NCBI GenBank assembly: GCA_030650395.1
Contig: JAUSDY010000042.1
Location: 1 to 64,000, forward strand
Source: Acidobacteriota bacterium
GTDB taxonomy: Bacteria > Acidobacteriota > Vicinamibacteria > Vicinamibacterales > UBA2999
Length of the DNA stretch: 64,000 nt
Direction: 5' to 3'
Numbering within the stretch: the first letter of the stretch is position 1; each line of letters begins with the position of its first letter. Both the position numbers and the translations under genes were made by a program. Shown piece by piece: positions 18,009 to 26,587 of the stretch. The notes beneath the pieces were generated by a model. The model worked only from the letters and a program-made list of their open reading frames with translations. It ran no database searches and was not told where the DNA came from.

Positions 18009-19862
18009 TCACTTGACAACCATGTAGCCCTGCATCTCCTGGTGGAGCGCCGAGCAAAAGTTTGTGCAGTAGTAGGCGAAGACGCCGCTCTTCTTTGCGG
18101 TGAAGGTCACGGTCTTGGTTTCGCCGGGATCGATCACAAGGTTGATGTTGTAGTCGAGCAGCCCGAAGCCGTGCAGCTCGTCGGTGGTCTGCTCGATGTT
18201 GGTGATGGCCACGGTCACCTCGTCGCCGGCGCTGATCTCGAACGACGTCGGCGTGAACGTGGATCGCACCGCCACCATCTTGACCACCACCCTCTTGCCG
18301 TTGCGGGTGACACCGGCGTCTTTGACGTCCCAGACAGCCAGAGGGTGCTTGTTCTCTTCCTTGGGATACACCTCGATGGGGTGGATCTTGTCGGCCTTGA
18401 TGATTTGCGCGTAGTGCGGCTCGGGCTCGGTGAACGCGTCGTAGAGGAGCTTCATCTTCTCCTCGGTGATGTCGAGCAGCTGCGACGATTCGGGCTGCGA
18501 CGGCCCGACGCTGAGATGCCGGCCATGCGAGAGTTTGTTGAGGCCGACCAGGTAGTTGCCGTCGGGGCTGACGGTGTCGCCCTCGGCCGCGGCGAGGTGT
18601 CCGATCGAGTACGACATCGGCGCCTTGTCGACGACCTCCCACGTGCCGAGCTTCCATTTCGCGATGGCGCTGTCGACGAAGAGCGACGTGTAGGCCCATC
18701 CGTCGGTGCCGAACTGGGTGTGCAGCGGGCCCAGGCCCACCGGCACCTCGGCGTCTTTGATCGACTCGTACTTCAGGACAGGGATGCCGTCTTCGTCGCC
18801 CGTGAAGTCCTTGTTGCGGATGGCGGTCTGGATCTTCTCGAAGTTGAACGCCGTGGTCACGCCCTGCAGCTTGCCGGAGCCGATGATCCACTTGCCGTCA
18901 GGCGACACGTCGACACCGTGCGGCGACTTGCCGCAGGGCATGAGGTACACGATGCCGGGCACCTTCTTCGGATCGAGTACTTTCACGCCGCCGATCACGT
19001 CGCCCTTGCCCTCGGCGATGGCCTTCTCGGCGGCGCGCCAGTCGACGGCCGCGATGTAGTCTAGGTCGCGCTGCGATGCCGTGACCTCGAGCTTGCCGGT
19101 GGCCCGCTCCGAGTTGTAGGCGCTGAAAAACATCCAGCCGTCCGACGCCAGCTTGCCGGCGTCGCCGAGGTCGTAGTCGAACGGCGGCATCAGGATCTGC
19201 CACGCGAGCGACATTTTCCCGGATTTCGGATCGATCTTGACGCCGGCAATGATGCCTTTGTACTCCGTCGCGTACTTGTCGATCCCCACGACCCGGTTCG
19301 GCACGGGACGGGAGAAGCGGGTCGCCATCATCGCGTATTCCGTGTTCGGCGTGACGAACGACGAGGCGTGATTGCCGTGCAGGTTCGGCACCGGCCCGAG
19401 GATCTGCTTGGTCTTGAAGTCGCGCAGGTCGATGCGCGCGAGGCGGCCGTTCATCTCGTTGATGAACAGCCAGCGGCCGTCGTAGTCACCCTTGGTCTCC
19501 GACAGTGCGGGATGATGGGCATCGCCCCACGTCAGCTCGCCGAGCATCTTCTTGCTGTCATCGTCGAAGCCATAACCGGTCGCCGGGTACGGCGTGAACA
19601 CCGGGATCGTCGAGAGGTGGCGCATCGACGGAATGCCGTAGACGTAGATCTGGCCCGAATGCCCGCCCGACGAGAACATGTAGTACTCGTCGAGATCGCC
19701 CGGTGCCACGTAGGTCTTCTGCGCCGCCACGGCGGCGTCCGACTGCACGCCGCCGCCCGCGCGCCGCGAGGCGGGCTGGCTGGGCGTGCACTGGCTGGCC
19801 ACCAGGCCCAACACCACCAGGGCGGAAACCCTTGCCCACACCGCACGATTCTGTAGATTCAT
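18009..19862 (-). CDS. nosZ: Nitrous oxide reductase NosZ, clade II (Sec-type)
   Basis: A 617-residue periplasmic copper enzyme reducing N2O to N2. The N-terminal beta-propeller holds the CuZ histidines, for example DAHHPALSETKGDYDG. The C-terminal cupredoxin carries the CuA motif CTNFCSALHQEM. The signal peptide has no twin-arginine motif, which places it in clade II. A cysteine near residue 25 (LVASQC) is not a canonical lipobox. A strong ribosome binding site (GGAGGAGG) precedes ATG 19862. It lies after the electron-transfer genes and before nosB-D-F-L-Y. All copper ligands I could check are present, so the enzyme should be active. Confidence 0.97.
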   Translation of the reverse strand: MNLQNRAVWARVSALVVLGLVASQCTPSQPASRRAGGGVQSDAAVAAQKTYVAPGDLDEYYMFSSGGHSGQIYVYGIPSMRHLSTIPVFTPYPATGYGFDDDSKKMLGELTWGDAHHPALSETKGDYDGRWLFINEMNGRLARIDLRDFKTKQILGPVPNLHGNHASSFVTPNTEYAMMATRFSRPVPNRVVGIDKYATEYKGIIAGVKIDPKSGKMSLAWQILMPPFDYDLGDAGKLASDGWMFFSAYNSERATGKLEVTASQRDLDYIAAVDWRAAEKAIAEGKGDVIGGVKVLDPKKVPGIVYLMPCGKSPHGVDVSPDGKWIIGSGKLQGVTTAFNFEKIQTAIRNKDFTGDEDGIPVLKYESIKDAEVPVGLGPLHTQFGTDGWAYTSLFVDSAIAKWKLGTWEVVDKAPMSYSIGHLAAAEGDTVSPDGNYLVGLNKLSHGRHLSVGPSQPESSQLLDITEEKMKLLYDAFTEPEPHYAQIIKADKIHPIEVYPKEENKHPLAVWDVKDAGVTRNGKRVVVKMVAVRSTFTPTSFEISAGDEVTVAITNIEQTTDELHGFGLLDYNINLVIDPGETKTVTFTAKKSGVFAYYCTNFCSALHQEMQGYMVVK

Positions 19863-19877
19863 GATGACGGCCTCCTC

Positions 19878-21104
19878 CTACTTGCTGCTGATGGATGTCA
19901 CGGGTGTTCCGCGCTGGCGTTGGTACTCCGCAAACGCCTCGCGCAGCTTCTGAATGGCGACTTGCTTCTGCTCCGGCGTGAGAATGATTTGCCGCGACAA
20001 CACGACGCTCATCGTGCCGGTCGGGTTCGCGAGAAACGCGTCCAGCGTCATGCCGAAGCGGCTTTGCACGTCTTCGACCGCCGTCGAGAGGTCCGGTCCA
20101 ATCTGGGCCGGGCTCTTCACGCCGAGCGCCGAGATCGAGTGACACACGAAGCAGCCGGTCTGCACGAACCATCCGCCCGGCCCCGTCTTCATCGCGGCCT
20201 CGGCCTTCAGCTCGTCGGCGCTGCGCGGATCGGTGCGCGGCGCGCCCGCGACGTAGCGCGCGGGCACGTCGTTCCGGCGCCACGACAGCATGAGCATCGA
20301 CAGCGCCTGTGCCTGCTCGGTACTGAGATTGAAGTTCGGCATCACGGTCCCCTCGCTCAGCGCGCGCGGGTCCTTGAAGTGGGCCACGTGCCACGCAAAC
20401 GCGGTGCGCTGGCCCGACAGCCGGCTGAGTTCGTACTGTTCCGGCGGCTTCTCGCCGACGTTGGTGAGGTCGGGACCGATCGTGCCGCCGAACCCGTTGA
20501 TGACATGGCAGGCGCGGCAGCCCTTCTCGTTGACCAGGCTCTTCGCGAGGTTGATGGCCCCGGCGCCGGCGGTTTGCCGGTCGTAGCGATGACAGGTGTT
20601 GCAGTTCATCTGCATCAACGCGTTCTTGTTGCCCGCGAGGGTGTAGGTCTCGCCGAGCGCGCGGCTGAGGAGCGGCTCTTCCCAGTGCGCGACCTCGCCA
20701 TGCGCCGCTGCGGTATCGATGGCCCAGCCCTGGCCCCCGTGGCACGTCGTGCAGCCGTAGTCCTCCAGGGGGTGCTGCTTCAGCGGTTCGACCGGATGCG
20801 TGCGATACGGATGCTCCGCCTGTTCGAAGCCCTTGTAGTTCACGGCCTGGTGGCACGTGATGCAACGGTCCGCGCGCGACAGGTCCGCGGCCCAGACCTG
20901 CTGGACGCCGCCCGGCACCACGGCCGCCTTGTCGTCGCCGAACTTCTCGGCCACCATCTGCTTGAACTGCAACTGGTAATAGCGCCAGTCGTGGGCGCGA
21001 TCGCTCCACATGAACAGGCCCGTGCCGATCACGAGCACGACGCCGACAATGGCCAGCACGACGCGGTCGACGCGGGGATACGGAGAGGACGTTCGCTGTT
21101 CCAT
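19878..21104 (-). CDS. Pentaheme c-type cytochrome of the nos cluster
   Basis: A 408-residue protein with an N-terminal membrane anchor (about 17-33) and five heme motifs in order: CITCH, CTTCH, CNTCH, CRACH and CFVCH. The last two domains resemble monoheme class I cytochromes with Met ligands (VMPNFNLS). Between cytochrome b and NosZ, it is the likely electron carrier from the Rieske/cytochrome b pair to NosZ. It lies 15 bp before nosZ. Confidence 0.9.
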   Translation of the reverse strand: MEQRTSSPYPRVDRVVLAIVGVVLVIGTGLFMWSDRAHDWRYYQLQFKQMVAEKFGDDKAAVVPGGVQQVWAADLSRADRCITCHQAVNYKGFEQAEHPYRTHPVEPLKQHPLEDYGCTTCHGGQGWAIDTAAAHGEVAHWEEPLLSRALGETYTLAGNKNALMQMNCNTCHRYDRQTAGAGAINLAKSLVNEKGCRACHVINGFGGTIGPDLTNVGEKPPEQYELSRLSGQRTAFAWHVAHFKDPRALSEGTVMPNFNLSTEQAQALSMLMLSWRRNDVPARYVAGAPRTDPRSADELKAEAAMKTGPGGWFVQTGCFVCHSISALGVKSPAQIGPDLSTAVEDVQSRFGMTLDAFLANPTGTMSVVLSRQIILTPEQKQVAIQKLREAFAEYQRQRGTPVTSISSK

Positions 21105-21105
21105 C

Positions 21106-22455
21106 TCAGATCCTTCCGGGAATGTCGGGCCATGGTTCCCATGGCCAGTAGAAGTTCCAGTACGGCCCGCGCAGTTCCATGCCGACGTAGGTCAGCGCCA
21201 GTACGAACAGCACGACGAGCAGGAACACGAGGTTCTGCCGCCGGCGATCGCGCGGCAGCCACACGCCGGCCGCCAGGTGCGTCGACCGGTCGATCCAGGG
21301 CCAGAAGGTCATCAACCCGACCAGGAGGCCCGGCAGGATCACGCCGCCCACAAACGCGCCGTTGAGCGTGAACGAACCAATCCTGATGGTGGTGTCGGTG
21401 ACGATCTCCTGCAGCCACAGGAAGTACCACGGCGCCTTCGCGGGATTGGGCGTGATGAGGGCGTTGGCCGGCTCTTCGAGCGGCGACGCGATGAACACCG
21501 ACATGATGCTGACAACCGCGATCGTCCCGAGCGTCGCGATGAGCGCCCGTCTCGTCAGGTCCGGCACCGCGTTGACGGTCGTGTTCGCGGCTTCGAGCGT
21601 GCGCGTCGTCACCGTGGGCGCCGTGCCGCGGGCCACGCCCAGCAACGTGTAGGTCTTCGTCGGGACGACCTCGGTGGCGCGCGACGACTCCAGCACGCTC
21701 TCGGCGTCGGCGTCGGCGCGGGCGAGGCCGCCGTCTTTGCGCACGCGCCACATGTGATACGCGAACAGGACGCCCAACAGCCCCGGCAGGAACACGACGT
21801 GCAGCACGTAGAAACGGATCAGCGTGGCCTGGTCGATGTTGCGGCCGCCGATCAGCAGCTCGCGGACGCCCGGACCGATCATCGGGATGGATGACGCGAT
21901 GTTGGTGCCGACCGTCACCGCCCAGAAGGCGAGCTGATCCCACGGCAGCAGGTAGCCCGTGAACGAGAGGAACAGCGTGGCGAGGAACATCACGACGCCG
22001 ATCACCCAGTTGATCTCACGCTGCTGGCCGCGGCCGACGCCGTTCTTGTAGGCGCCGGTCAGGAACACCCGCACCAGGTGGAGCGCCACCACGATCACCA
22101 TCAGGTGGGCGGAGATGCGGTGGACCGCACGGATCCACGACCCGAACGTGATGACGAACTCGATGTCCTTGACCGATTGATACGCGCGCTCAATCGACGG
22201 CACGTAGAGAAACAGCAGCGGCAGGCCCGACAGGATCGTCAGGAAGAAGAGCGCCGCGGAGATCGTGCCCAGCCAGAACGAGTAGTTCCAGGCCATCGAC
22301 GCCTTGCTGATCTTCGCGGGGAACCAGTGCAGCGCGAAGTTGCTGACGATGGCGTCGCCGGCTTCGCGATCGGATTGCGGGCGGAAGCTCCAGAACGGTT
22401 CGGCATGGACGCCCGGCGCTTCGGGCTTGGTCCGCAGCAGGGTTGGCAGGCGCAT
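21106..22455 (-). CDS. Cytochrome b of the nos-linked Rieske/b complex
   Basis: A 449-residue membrane protein of the cytochrome b/b6 family. Heme-ligand histidines occur in IRAVHRISAHLM and FYVLHVVFLPGLLG. The quinol-site element PAKAPWYFLWLQE (PEWY-like) lies in the C-terminal part, so the cytochrome b and subunit IV halves are fused, joined by a long hydrophilic linker (about 245-300). It should take electrons from menaquinol and pass them through the Rieske protein toward NosZ. It ends 1 bp before the pentaheme gene. Confidence 0.92.
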   Translation of the reverse strand: MRLPTLLRTKPEAPGVHAEPFWSFRPQSDREAGDAIVSNFALHWFPAKISKASMAWNYSFWLGTISAALFFLTILSGLPLLFLYVPSIERAYQSVKDIEFVITFGSWIRAVHRISAHLMVIVVALHLVRVFLTGAYKNGVGRGQQREINWVIGVVMFLATLFLSFTGYLLPWDQLAFWAVTVGTNIASSIPMIGPGVRELLIGGRNIDQATLIRFYVLHVVFLPGLLGVLFAYHMWRVRKDGGLARADADAESVLESSRATEVVPTKTYTLLGVARGTAPTVTTRTLEAANTTVNAVPDLTRRALIATLGTIAVVSIMSVFIASPLEEPANALITPNPAKAPWYFLWLQEIVTDTTIRIGSFTLNGAFVGGVILPGLLVGLMTFWPWIDRSTHLAAGVWLPRDRRRQNLVFLLVVLFVLALTYVGMELRGPYWNFYWPWEPWPDIPGRI

Positions 22456-22459
22456 CGCA

Positions 22460-22978
22460 TTACCCCACAGTCAGGCGGAAATCGTGCTCGACCGCATCGG
22501 CCAGGTCGACGACCAGCTGGCCGTCGTCCGGAGCGAGCGACAGGCGGAACCACGCCAGCGGTTTTGGCGCCGGCCCAGAGACGTTGGCGCCATCGCCGCG
22601 GTAGCGGGAACCGTGGCATGGGCACAGGAATCGATGCGTCAACTTCACGGCCGCGCCGTCGTCGTCCACCGTTTGCGGATTGGCGAGCGGCTCGGCGTGG
22701 ACGGTGCAGCCCAGATGCGTGCATACCGCCGAGACGGCATGGAAGGTGTTGCCGTCGCGGAACACGAAGAGGCGTTCGTCGGGCAGGAACTTCAGGCCTT
22801 CGGGAAATTCAGACGTCGGCCCGAGCTTCACCGTCGTCGGCGAGTCGTAGGAGACATTCGGCACGAGCGAGCGCATCGACGCGCCGGCCTGAACCGTGAT
22901 CGCCGCAATGCCGGCGCCGGTGCCGAGCTTCAACAGAAAATCACGCCGATCGGTTCCGGTCCCAGGTTTGTCACTCAT
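22460..22978 (-). CDS. Rieske iron-sulfur protein of the nos cluster
   Basis: A 172-residue protein with a Tat-like N-terminus (DRRDFLLKL) and the 2Fe-2S motifs CTHLGC and CPCHGS. ATG 22978 overlaps the stop of the upstream flavoprotein gene (ATGA). With cytochrome b it forms a small bc-like complex specific to the N2O pathway, as seen in many clade II nos operons. Confidence 0.93.
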   Translation of the reverse strand: MSDKPGTGTDRRDFLLKLGTGAGIAAITVQAGASMRSLVPNVSYDSPTTVKLGPTSEFPEGLKFLPDERLFVFRDGNTFHAVSAVCTHLGCTVHAEPLANPQTVDDDGAAVKLTHRFLCPCHGSRYRGDGANVSGPAPKPLAWFRLSLAPDDGQLVVDLADAVEHDFRLTVG

Positions 22979-24930
22979 GACGCCGCTTCCTCCCGCGTTG
23001 TCGCGGCTTGCGCCCAGCGCTCGGTGATGGTGAATCGCTCCATCGTCATGGCCTCGGTGGGACAGCGAATCGCGCACAGGCCGCAGCGAATGCAGCGGTC
23101 GTCGTCCTTGATCAGCGCGGTGAGCGGGAAGCCTTCCGCCTGCGCGCGGGCCTCGATCGCCGCACGCTCGGCGGGATCGAGATCGAGCGCGTCCAGCGGA
23201 ACGAACGACAGGCAGTATTCGGGACAGACATCGACGCAGCGATTGCAGAGCACGCACTTGTCCGGGTCGTAAATCGTCTGCACGTGGCAGACCAGACAGC
23301 GCGCAGCCTGCCGCCGGGCGGCGGCCGCGTCGTAACCGGTTTCAACCTCGGTGATGCCGGTGCGGCGTCCAAGATCCAGCGTCGGCGGCGCCTCGCGATC
23401 AACGCGCTCGAAACCCGCCGCCATCCGGTAGCGCGTGGTCATCAGCGTTTCGATCTCGAGGTGCGTCTCGAGCGTCGCGCGGCCTTTTCCGAGGTACTCG
23501 TGGATCGAGCGGGCGGCGCGCTTGCCGTTGGCGACCGCGTCGATCAGGTTGCGCGGGCCAAACGCCACGTCGCCGCCGGCATACACGCCGGCCGCGGAGG
23601 TCGCGAGCGTCGACGGATCGATCTGAATGGTGCCTCCTGCCATGAGCGCGACGCCGTCTTCAGCTTTCAGGAATGACAGGTCGGCCTTCTGGCCGATCGC
23701 GAGGATGCATGCATCGGCGTCGATCGCGTCGACCACCGCATCGTCGTAGACCGGGGCGAAGCGGCCGTTGGCGTCGAACACGGACGTCACGCCGCGCAGT
23801 TCGACCTTCTCGAGATGCTTCGTGCCGAGGAACTGGCGCGGCCCGCGCCGCGTGATGAAGCGGACGCCTTCGCGCTTCGCCTCCTCGAACTCTTCGTGGC
23901 CTTGCATGGTGCGCAGCACCGGCATCTCAGAGAAGTCCTCGAGCGAGACGACCGTGACCTCGCTGGCGCCGCCACGAATCGCGGCGCGCGCGGAATCCAT
24001 CGCTTCCTTCACGCGCGCATCAGTTTCCGCAGGGTCGGGCATCGGTGCCGGCTCGTCGCGACCCGCGCGGAGGGCTGTGCGCGCCGCGTCGAAAGCGACA
24101 AATCCACCACCGATCACCACGACCCTTCGGCCGAGATCCATCCGGAAGCCGCGATTGACGTTGAGCAGGTAGTCGATCGCCTTGACCACGCCGTCGAGCT
24201 CGACACCGGGCGCCTGCAGGTCGCGGCCGCGTGATACGCCGACGGAGAGGAACACGGCGTCGAATTCCGACTGACGAAGCTCCGCGAGACCGAATGCCGG
24301 CGACAGCGGACTGTTGAGACGAAGCTCGACGCCGAGGCCGACGATGCGATCGATTTCCGCGCGCAGGAGCGTGCGCGGCAGGCGGTACTCGGGGATGCCG
24401 AAACGCATCATGCCGCCGGGTTCGGCGGCGGCCTCGAAGATCGTGACGGCGTAATTCAATAACGCGAGGTCGTGAGCGGCGGCGAGTCCCGCCGGTCCGG
24501 CACCAATCACCGCGACCCGGCGGCGCGGGCCCGTCACTGCCGGCGGCGCCGATCGATGGAAGGGCAGCGGCAGGTGACCCGCATAACGGTTGCCCTCGTC
24601 AATGCCGGCATCGAGCAGGCGATCCTGCGTATCGGGCCGCATCGATTCCACACCGTATTGCTCGGTGACGTAGCGCTTCAGCGCGCGAATCGAGATCGGC
24701 GCGTCAATCGCGCCGCGGCGGCACGCGTCTTCGCATGGCGCGGCGCAGACGCGCCCGCACACCGACGCCAGAGGGTTGGGGGCACGCGCCACGAGAAAGG
24801 CCTCTTCGAGGCGGCCGTCCGCGATCAACTGGACGTAACGGCCCGCGTCAGTGGCGACCGGACATCCGGCCTGACATTTGACCTGGGCCTTCCAATGCGC
24901 GAGATCCGGCAACTCCGTGCGAATGCCCAT
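22975..24930 (-). CDS. GltD-like NAD(P)-binding flavoprotein with C-terminal ferredoxin domain
   Basis: A 651-residue protein and the first gene of the nos operon. The N-terminal Fe-S region has CQAGCP and CGRVCAAPCEDAC as in the glutamate synthase small subunit. An FAD site VIGAGPAGLAAA follows near residue 140 and an NAD(P) site VVVIGGGFVAFDAA near residue 285. The C-terminal 100 residues carry two 4Fe-4S motifs (CVLCNRCVDVCP, CIRCGLCAIRCP). It could link NAD(P)H or ferredoxin to the quinone pool or to the Rieske/b complex (inference). ATG 24930 lies 45 bp downstream of a CRP/FNR-type palindrome. Confidence 0.85.
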   Translation of the reverse strand: MGIRTELPDLAHWKAQVKCQAGCPVATDAGRYVQLIADGRLEEAFLVARAPNPLASVCGRVCAAPCEDACRRGAIDAPISIRALKRYVTEQYGVESMRPDTQDRLLDAGIDEGNRYAGHLPLPFHRSAPPAVTGPRRRVAVIGAGPAGLAAAHDLALLNYAVTIFEAAAEPGGMMRFGIPEYRLPRTLLRAEIDRIVGLGVELRLNSPLSPAFGLAELRQSEFDAVFLSVGVSRGRDLQAPGVELDGVVKAIDYLLNVNRGFRMDLGRRVVVIGGGFVAFDAARTALRAGRDEPAPMPDPAETDARVKEAMDSARAAIRGGASEVTVVSLEDFSEMPVLRTMQGHEEFEEAKREGVRFITRRGPRQFLGTKHLEKVELRGVTSVFDANGRFAPVYDDAVVDAIDADACILAIGQKADLSFLKAEDGVALMAGGTIQIDPSTLATSAAGVYAGGDVAFGPRNLIDAVANGKRAARSIHEYLGKGRATLETHLEIETLMTTRYRMAAGFERVDREAPPTLDLGRRTGITEVETGYDAAAARRQAARCLVCHVQTIYDPDKCVLCNRCVDVCPEYCLSFVPLDALDLDPAERAAIEARAQAEGFPLTALIKDDDRCIRCGLCAIRCPTEAMTMERFTITERWAQAATTREEAAS

Positions 24931-24974
24931 GCACCCTCTTCGGCCAAGCGTGCCGTGTTTGGGGGCACCGGGCC

Positions 24975-24988
24975 ATGACACGCGTCAT
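24975..24988. promoter_or_regulatory. ATGAC-ACGC-GTCAT palindrome upstream of the nos operon
   Basis: ATGACACGCGTCAT lies 45 bp upstream of the first nos gene, a usual position for an activating CRP/FNR-family protein. It shares its half-sites with the boxes at 12301 and 34178. Confidence 0.65.
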
Positions 24989-25066
24989 ACGCGTGCGCGG
25001 AGTAGTGAGGCAAGGCGCGTACCGCGTGGATCTGGCGCGATTGTCAGAAGCTGGGGTGATCGAAGC

Positions 25067-25099
25067 GGGAAATTTTCCCCAAGGCGCGGGTTTTTCCCG
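25067..25099. promoter_or_regulatory. Pair of GGGAAA/TTTCCC palindromes (orphan activator sites)
   Basis: GGGAAATTTTCCCC (25067-25080) and CGGGTTTTTCCCG (25087-25099) resemble the paired activator sites seen before sigma-54-type promoters elsewhere in the window. No -24/-12 element follows here. What follows is a fragment of a radical SAM gene, so the pair is probably left over from a deleted copy of the radical SAM locus. Confidence 0.4.
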
Positions 25100-25102
25100 G
25101 CC

Positions 25103-25138
25103 GCTGACAAGACTCTTACAGCTGACAAAACCCTTACA
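25103..25138. repeat. Two tandem 18-bp direct repeats
   Basis: GCTGACAAGACTCTTACA and GCTGACAAAACCCTTACA are adjacent 18-bp copies differing at two positions. They lie just before the radical SAM gene fragment. Confidence 0.6.
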
Positions 25139-25141
25139 GTT

Positions 25142-25325
25142 GGTGCACATCGTGAAGGGTGAAGGGGTGGCGTGGCTAAGCGAATACCTGGGCGAGGATC
25201 CGGAGGGCCGCTTCGAACACCCGCTGATTCCCTCGTCGTTCGGGTTTCGCCTGATGGGGCTGCCGATGCTGCGTGGCGGCGGGAATGCGGCCGCCACCAT
25301 CCTGCCGTCGGTGGGCTGCCCGGCT
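25142..25325 (+). pseudogene. Fragment of a B12-binding radical SAM gene
   Basis: About 60 codons read HIVKGEGVAWLSEYLGED, HPLIPSSFGFRLMG and GGGNAAATILPSVGCP. They match closely (about three quarters identical at DNA level by eye) codons of the intact gene at 32934-33117. The fragment stops exactly before the CxxxCxxC cluster motif, where the reverse-strand MobB-like fragment begins. It cannot encode an enzyme. It shows a duplicated locus that was deleted internally. Confidence 0.8.
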
Positions 25326-25329
25326 CGCC

Positions 25330-25443
25330 CTGCCTGGCGCGCAGGACATGCTCGATGGTCGAGGTCTTGCCCACCGCCCGGCTTTGGCCCCCGACCACGA
25401 TGAGGGTTGCCGGCCGCGCGGACGCGAGTGGAAGTCCAGTCAT
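25330..25443 (-). pseudogene. 5' fragment of a MobB-like NTPase gene
   Basis: The minus strand reads MTGLPLASARPATLIVVGG and then QSRAVGKTSTIEHVLRARQG, closely matching residues 1-38 of the MobB-like protein at 4597-5226, including the Walker A. After this point the frame enters the reversed radical SAM fragment. Its ATG overlaps the ATG of the plus-strand gene at 25442. It is a chimeric relic, not a gene. Confidence 0.75.
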
Positions 25444-26587
25444 GGGTCGTCTCGGCGGGCCGATCCGCGATATCGCACTCGTGCATCTGATGACGCTCGG
25501 ATGGATCTCGGGGTCGATTCTCGGCGCGCTCTACATCGTCGGGCCGCTGGCGCTCGACGTGCCGCTTCCCGGCGCCAAGGCGGATGTCGTGGCCTGCCTC
25601 TCGTTCTGGTTGGGCGCGTTCGGCATGGCCGCGGGTTTCTGGACGAACCGGTTTCACACGGTTGGCACGGCATCGGTGTTCGTGCTGGGCGCCATCGTCT
25701 TTGTGGGCGTCCGCACGATGCGAGGTCTATCACGGTCACGCGTGCCGCGCGGCGTCGCCGTGCATGTGGGATTAGCGTTCGCCAATGCCGCTCTCGCCGG
25801 GCTGGCTGGGCTCCTCCTGACCCTGCGCCACCTGCGTAGCGGCCTGCCATGGTCGTCGCTATCGCTGGCCGTGGCTCACGCCCACCTGGCCGTGCTCGGG
25901 TGGGCGGTCATGATGATCTTCGGAATGGCTTACCGGCTGATCCCGATGGTGCTGCCCACCGCGATGCCGGCGGGTCCGACCCTGGCGATCAGCGCCGTAC
26001 TTCTTCAAGTGGGCACACTCGGTCTGAGCGGGTCGCTGGCGGTCGGATGGGATGTCCGCCTCTGGGTGCTCATCGTAATCGCCGCGTTTGCGAGCTTCTT
26101 CGCGCAGGTTTACCGCATGCTTCGCATGCGCCGCCCGCGGGCCGTCGAATTGCCGACTCCCGACTGGTCGACGTATCACACCGGCCTGGCCCTGCTCTAC
26201 GGGTTCGTGGCGGCTGGCCTCGGAACGTGGCTGGTGTTCGGTAGCGCGCCGCCCGATGTCGGTTGGGTGTACGGTGCCGCGGGCCTCCTCGGCTTCGTGT
26301 CGCAGATGGTCATCGGCATCCAGGGGCGGCTTTTTCCACTGCAGGCGTGGTTCCGGGCGATGGTGCGGAACGAGGGGGAGCCGCCCGCGCGGTCCTCGCA
26401 TGCCCTGGTCGATTGGCGGCTCGCGCTGACCGTGCTTCTGTTGTGGCTGGCGGGGCTGCCCCTGCTTATCGCCGGCATTGCCGGTCAGCGGGCACACCTC
26501 GTGGCGACCGGGGCTGCCCTGCTTCTCGGCGGGACGCTGGCCAACGCCTGGCATGGATGCATCATGATCGCGCGCGCCCGGCGCTAG
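25442..26587 (+). CDS. Twelve-helix membrane protein, heme-copper-oxidase-I/NnrS-like
   Basis: A 381-residue polytopic membrane protein. It repeats the pattern H-L-x-x-L-G-W: HLMTLGWISGSILGALY at the N-terminus and AHAHLAVLGWAVMMIFGMAY in the middle. Histidines in such contexts bind heme or copper in heme-copper-oxidase-like and NnrS-like proteins. No oxidase partner subunits are near. ATG 25442 overlaps the start of the relic MobB fragment on the other strand. It is divergent from the nos operon, so a role in NO/N2O metabolism is possible but only inferred. Its stop overlaps the end of pdxH by 4 bp. Confidence 0.55.
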   Translation: MGRLGGPIRDIALVHLMTLGWISGSILGALYIVGPLALDVPLPGAKADVVACLSFWLGAFGMAAGFWTNRFHTVGTASVFVLGAIVFVGVRTMRGLSRSRVPRGVAVHVGLAFANAALAGLAGLLLTLRHLRSGLPWSSLSLAVAHAHLAVLGWAVMMIFGMAYRLIPMVLPTAMPAGPTLAISAVLLQVGTLGLSGSLAVGWDVRLWVLIVIAAFASFFAQVYRMLRMRRPRAVELPTPDWSTYHTGLALLYGFVAAGLGTWLVFGSAPPDVGWVYGAAGLLGFVSQMVIGIQGRLFPLQAWFRAMVRNEGEPPARSSHALVDWRLALTVLLLWLAGLPLLIAGIAGQRAHLVATGAALLLGGTLANAWHGCIMIARARR

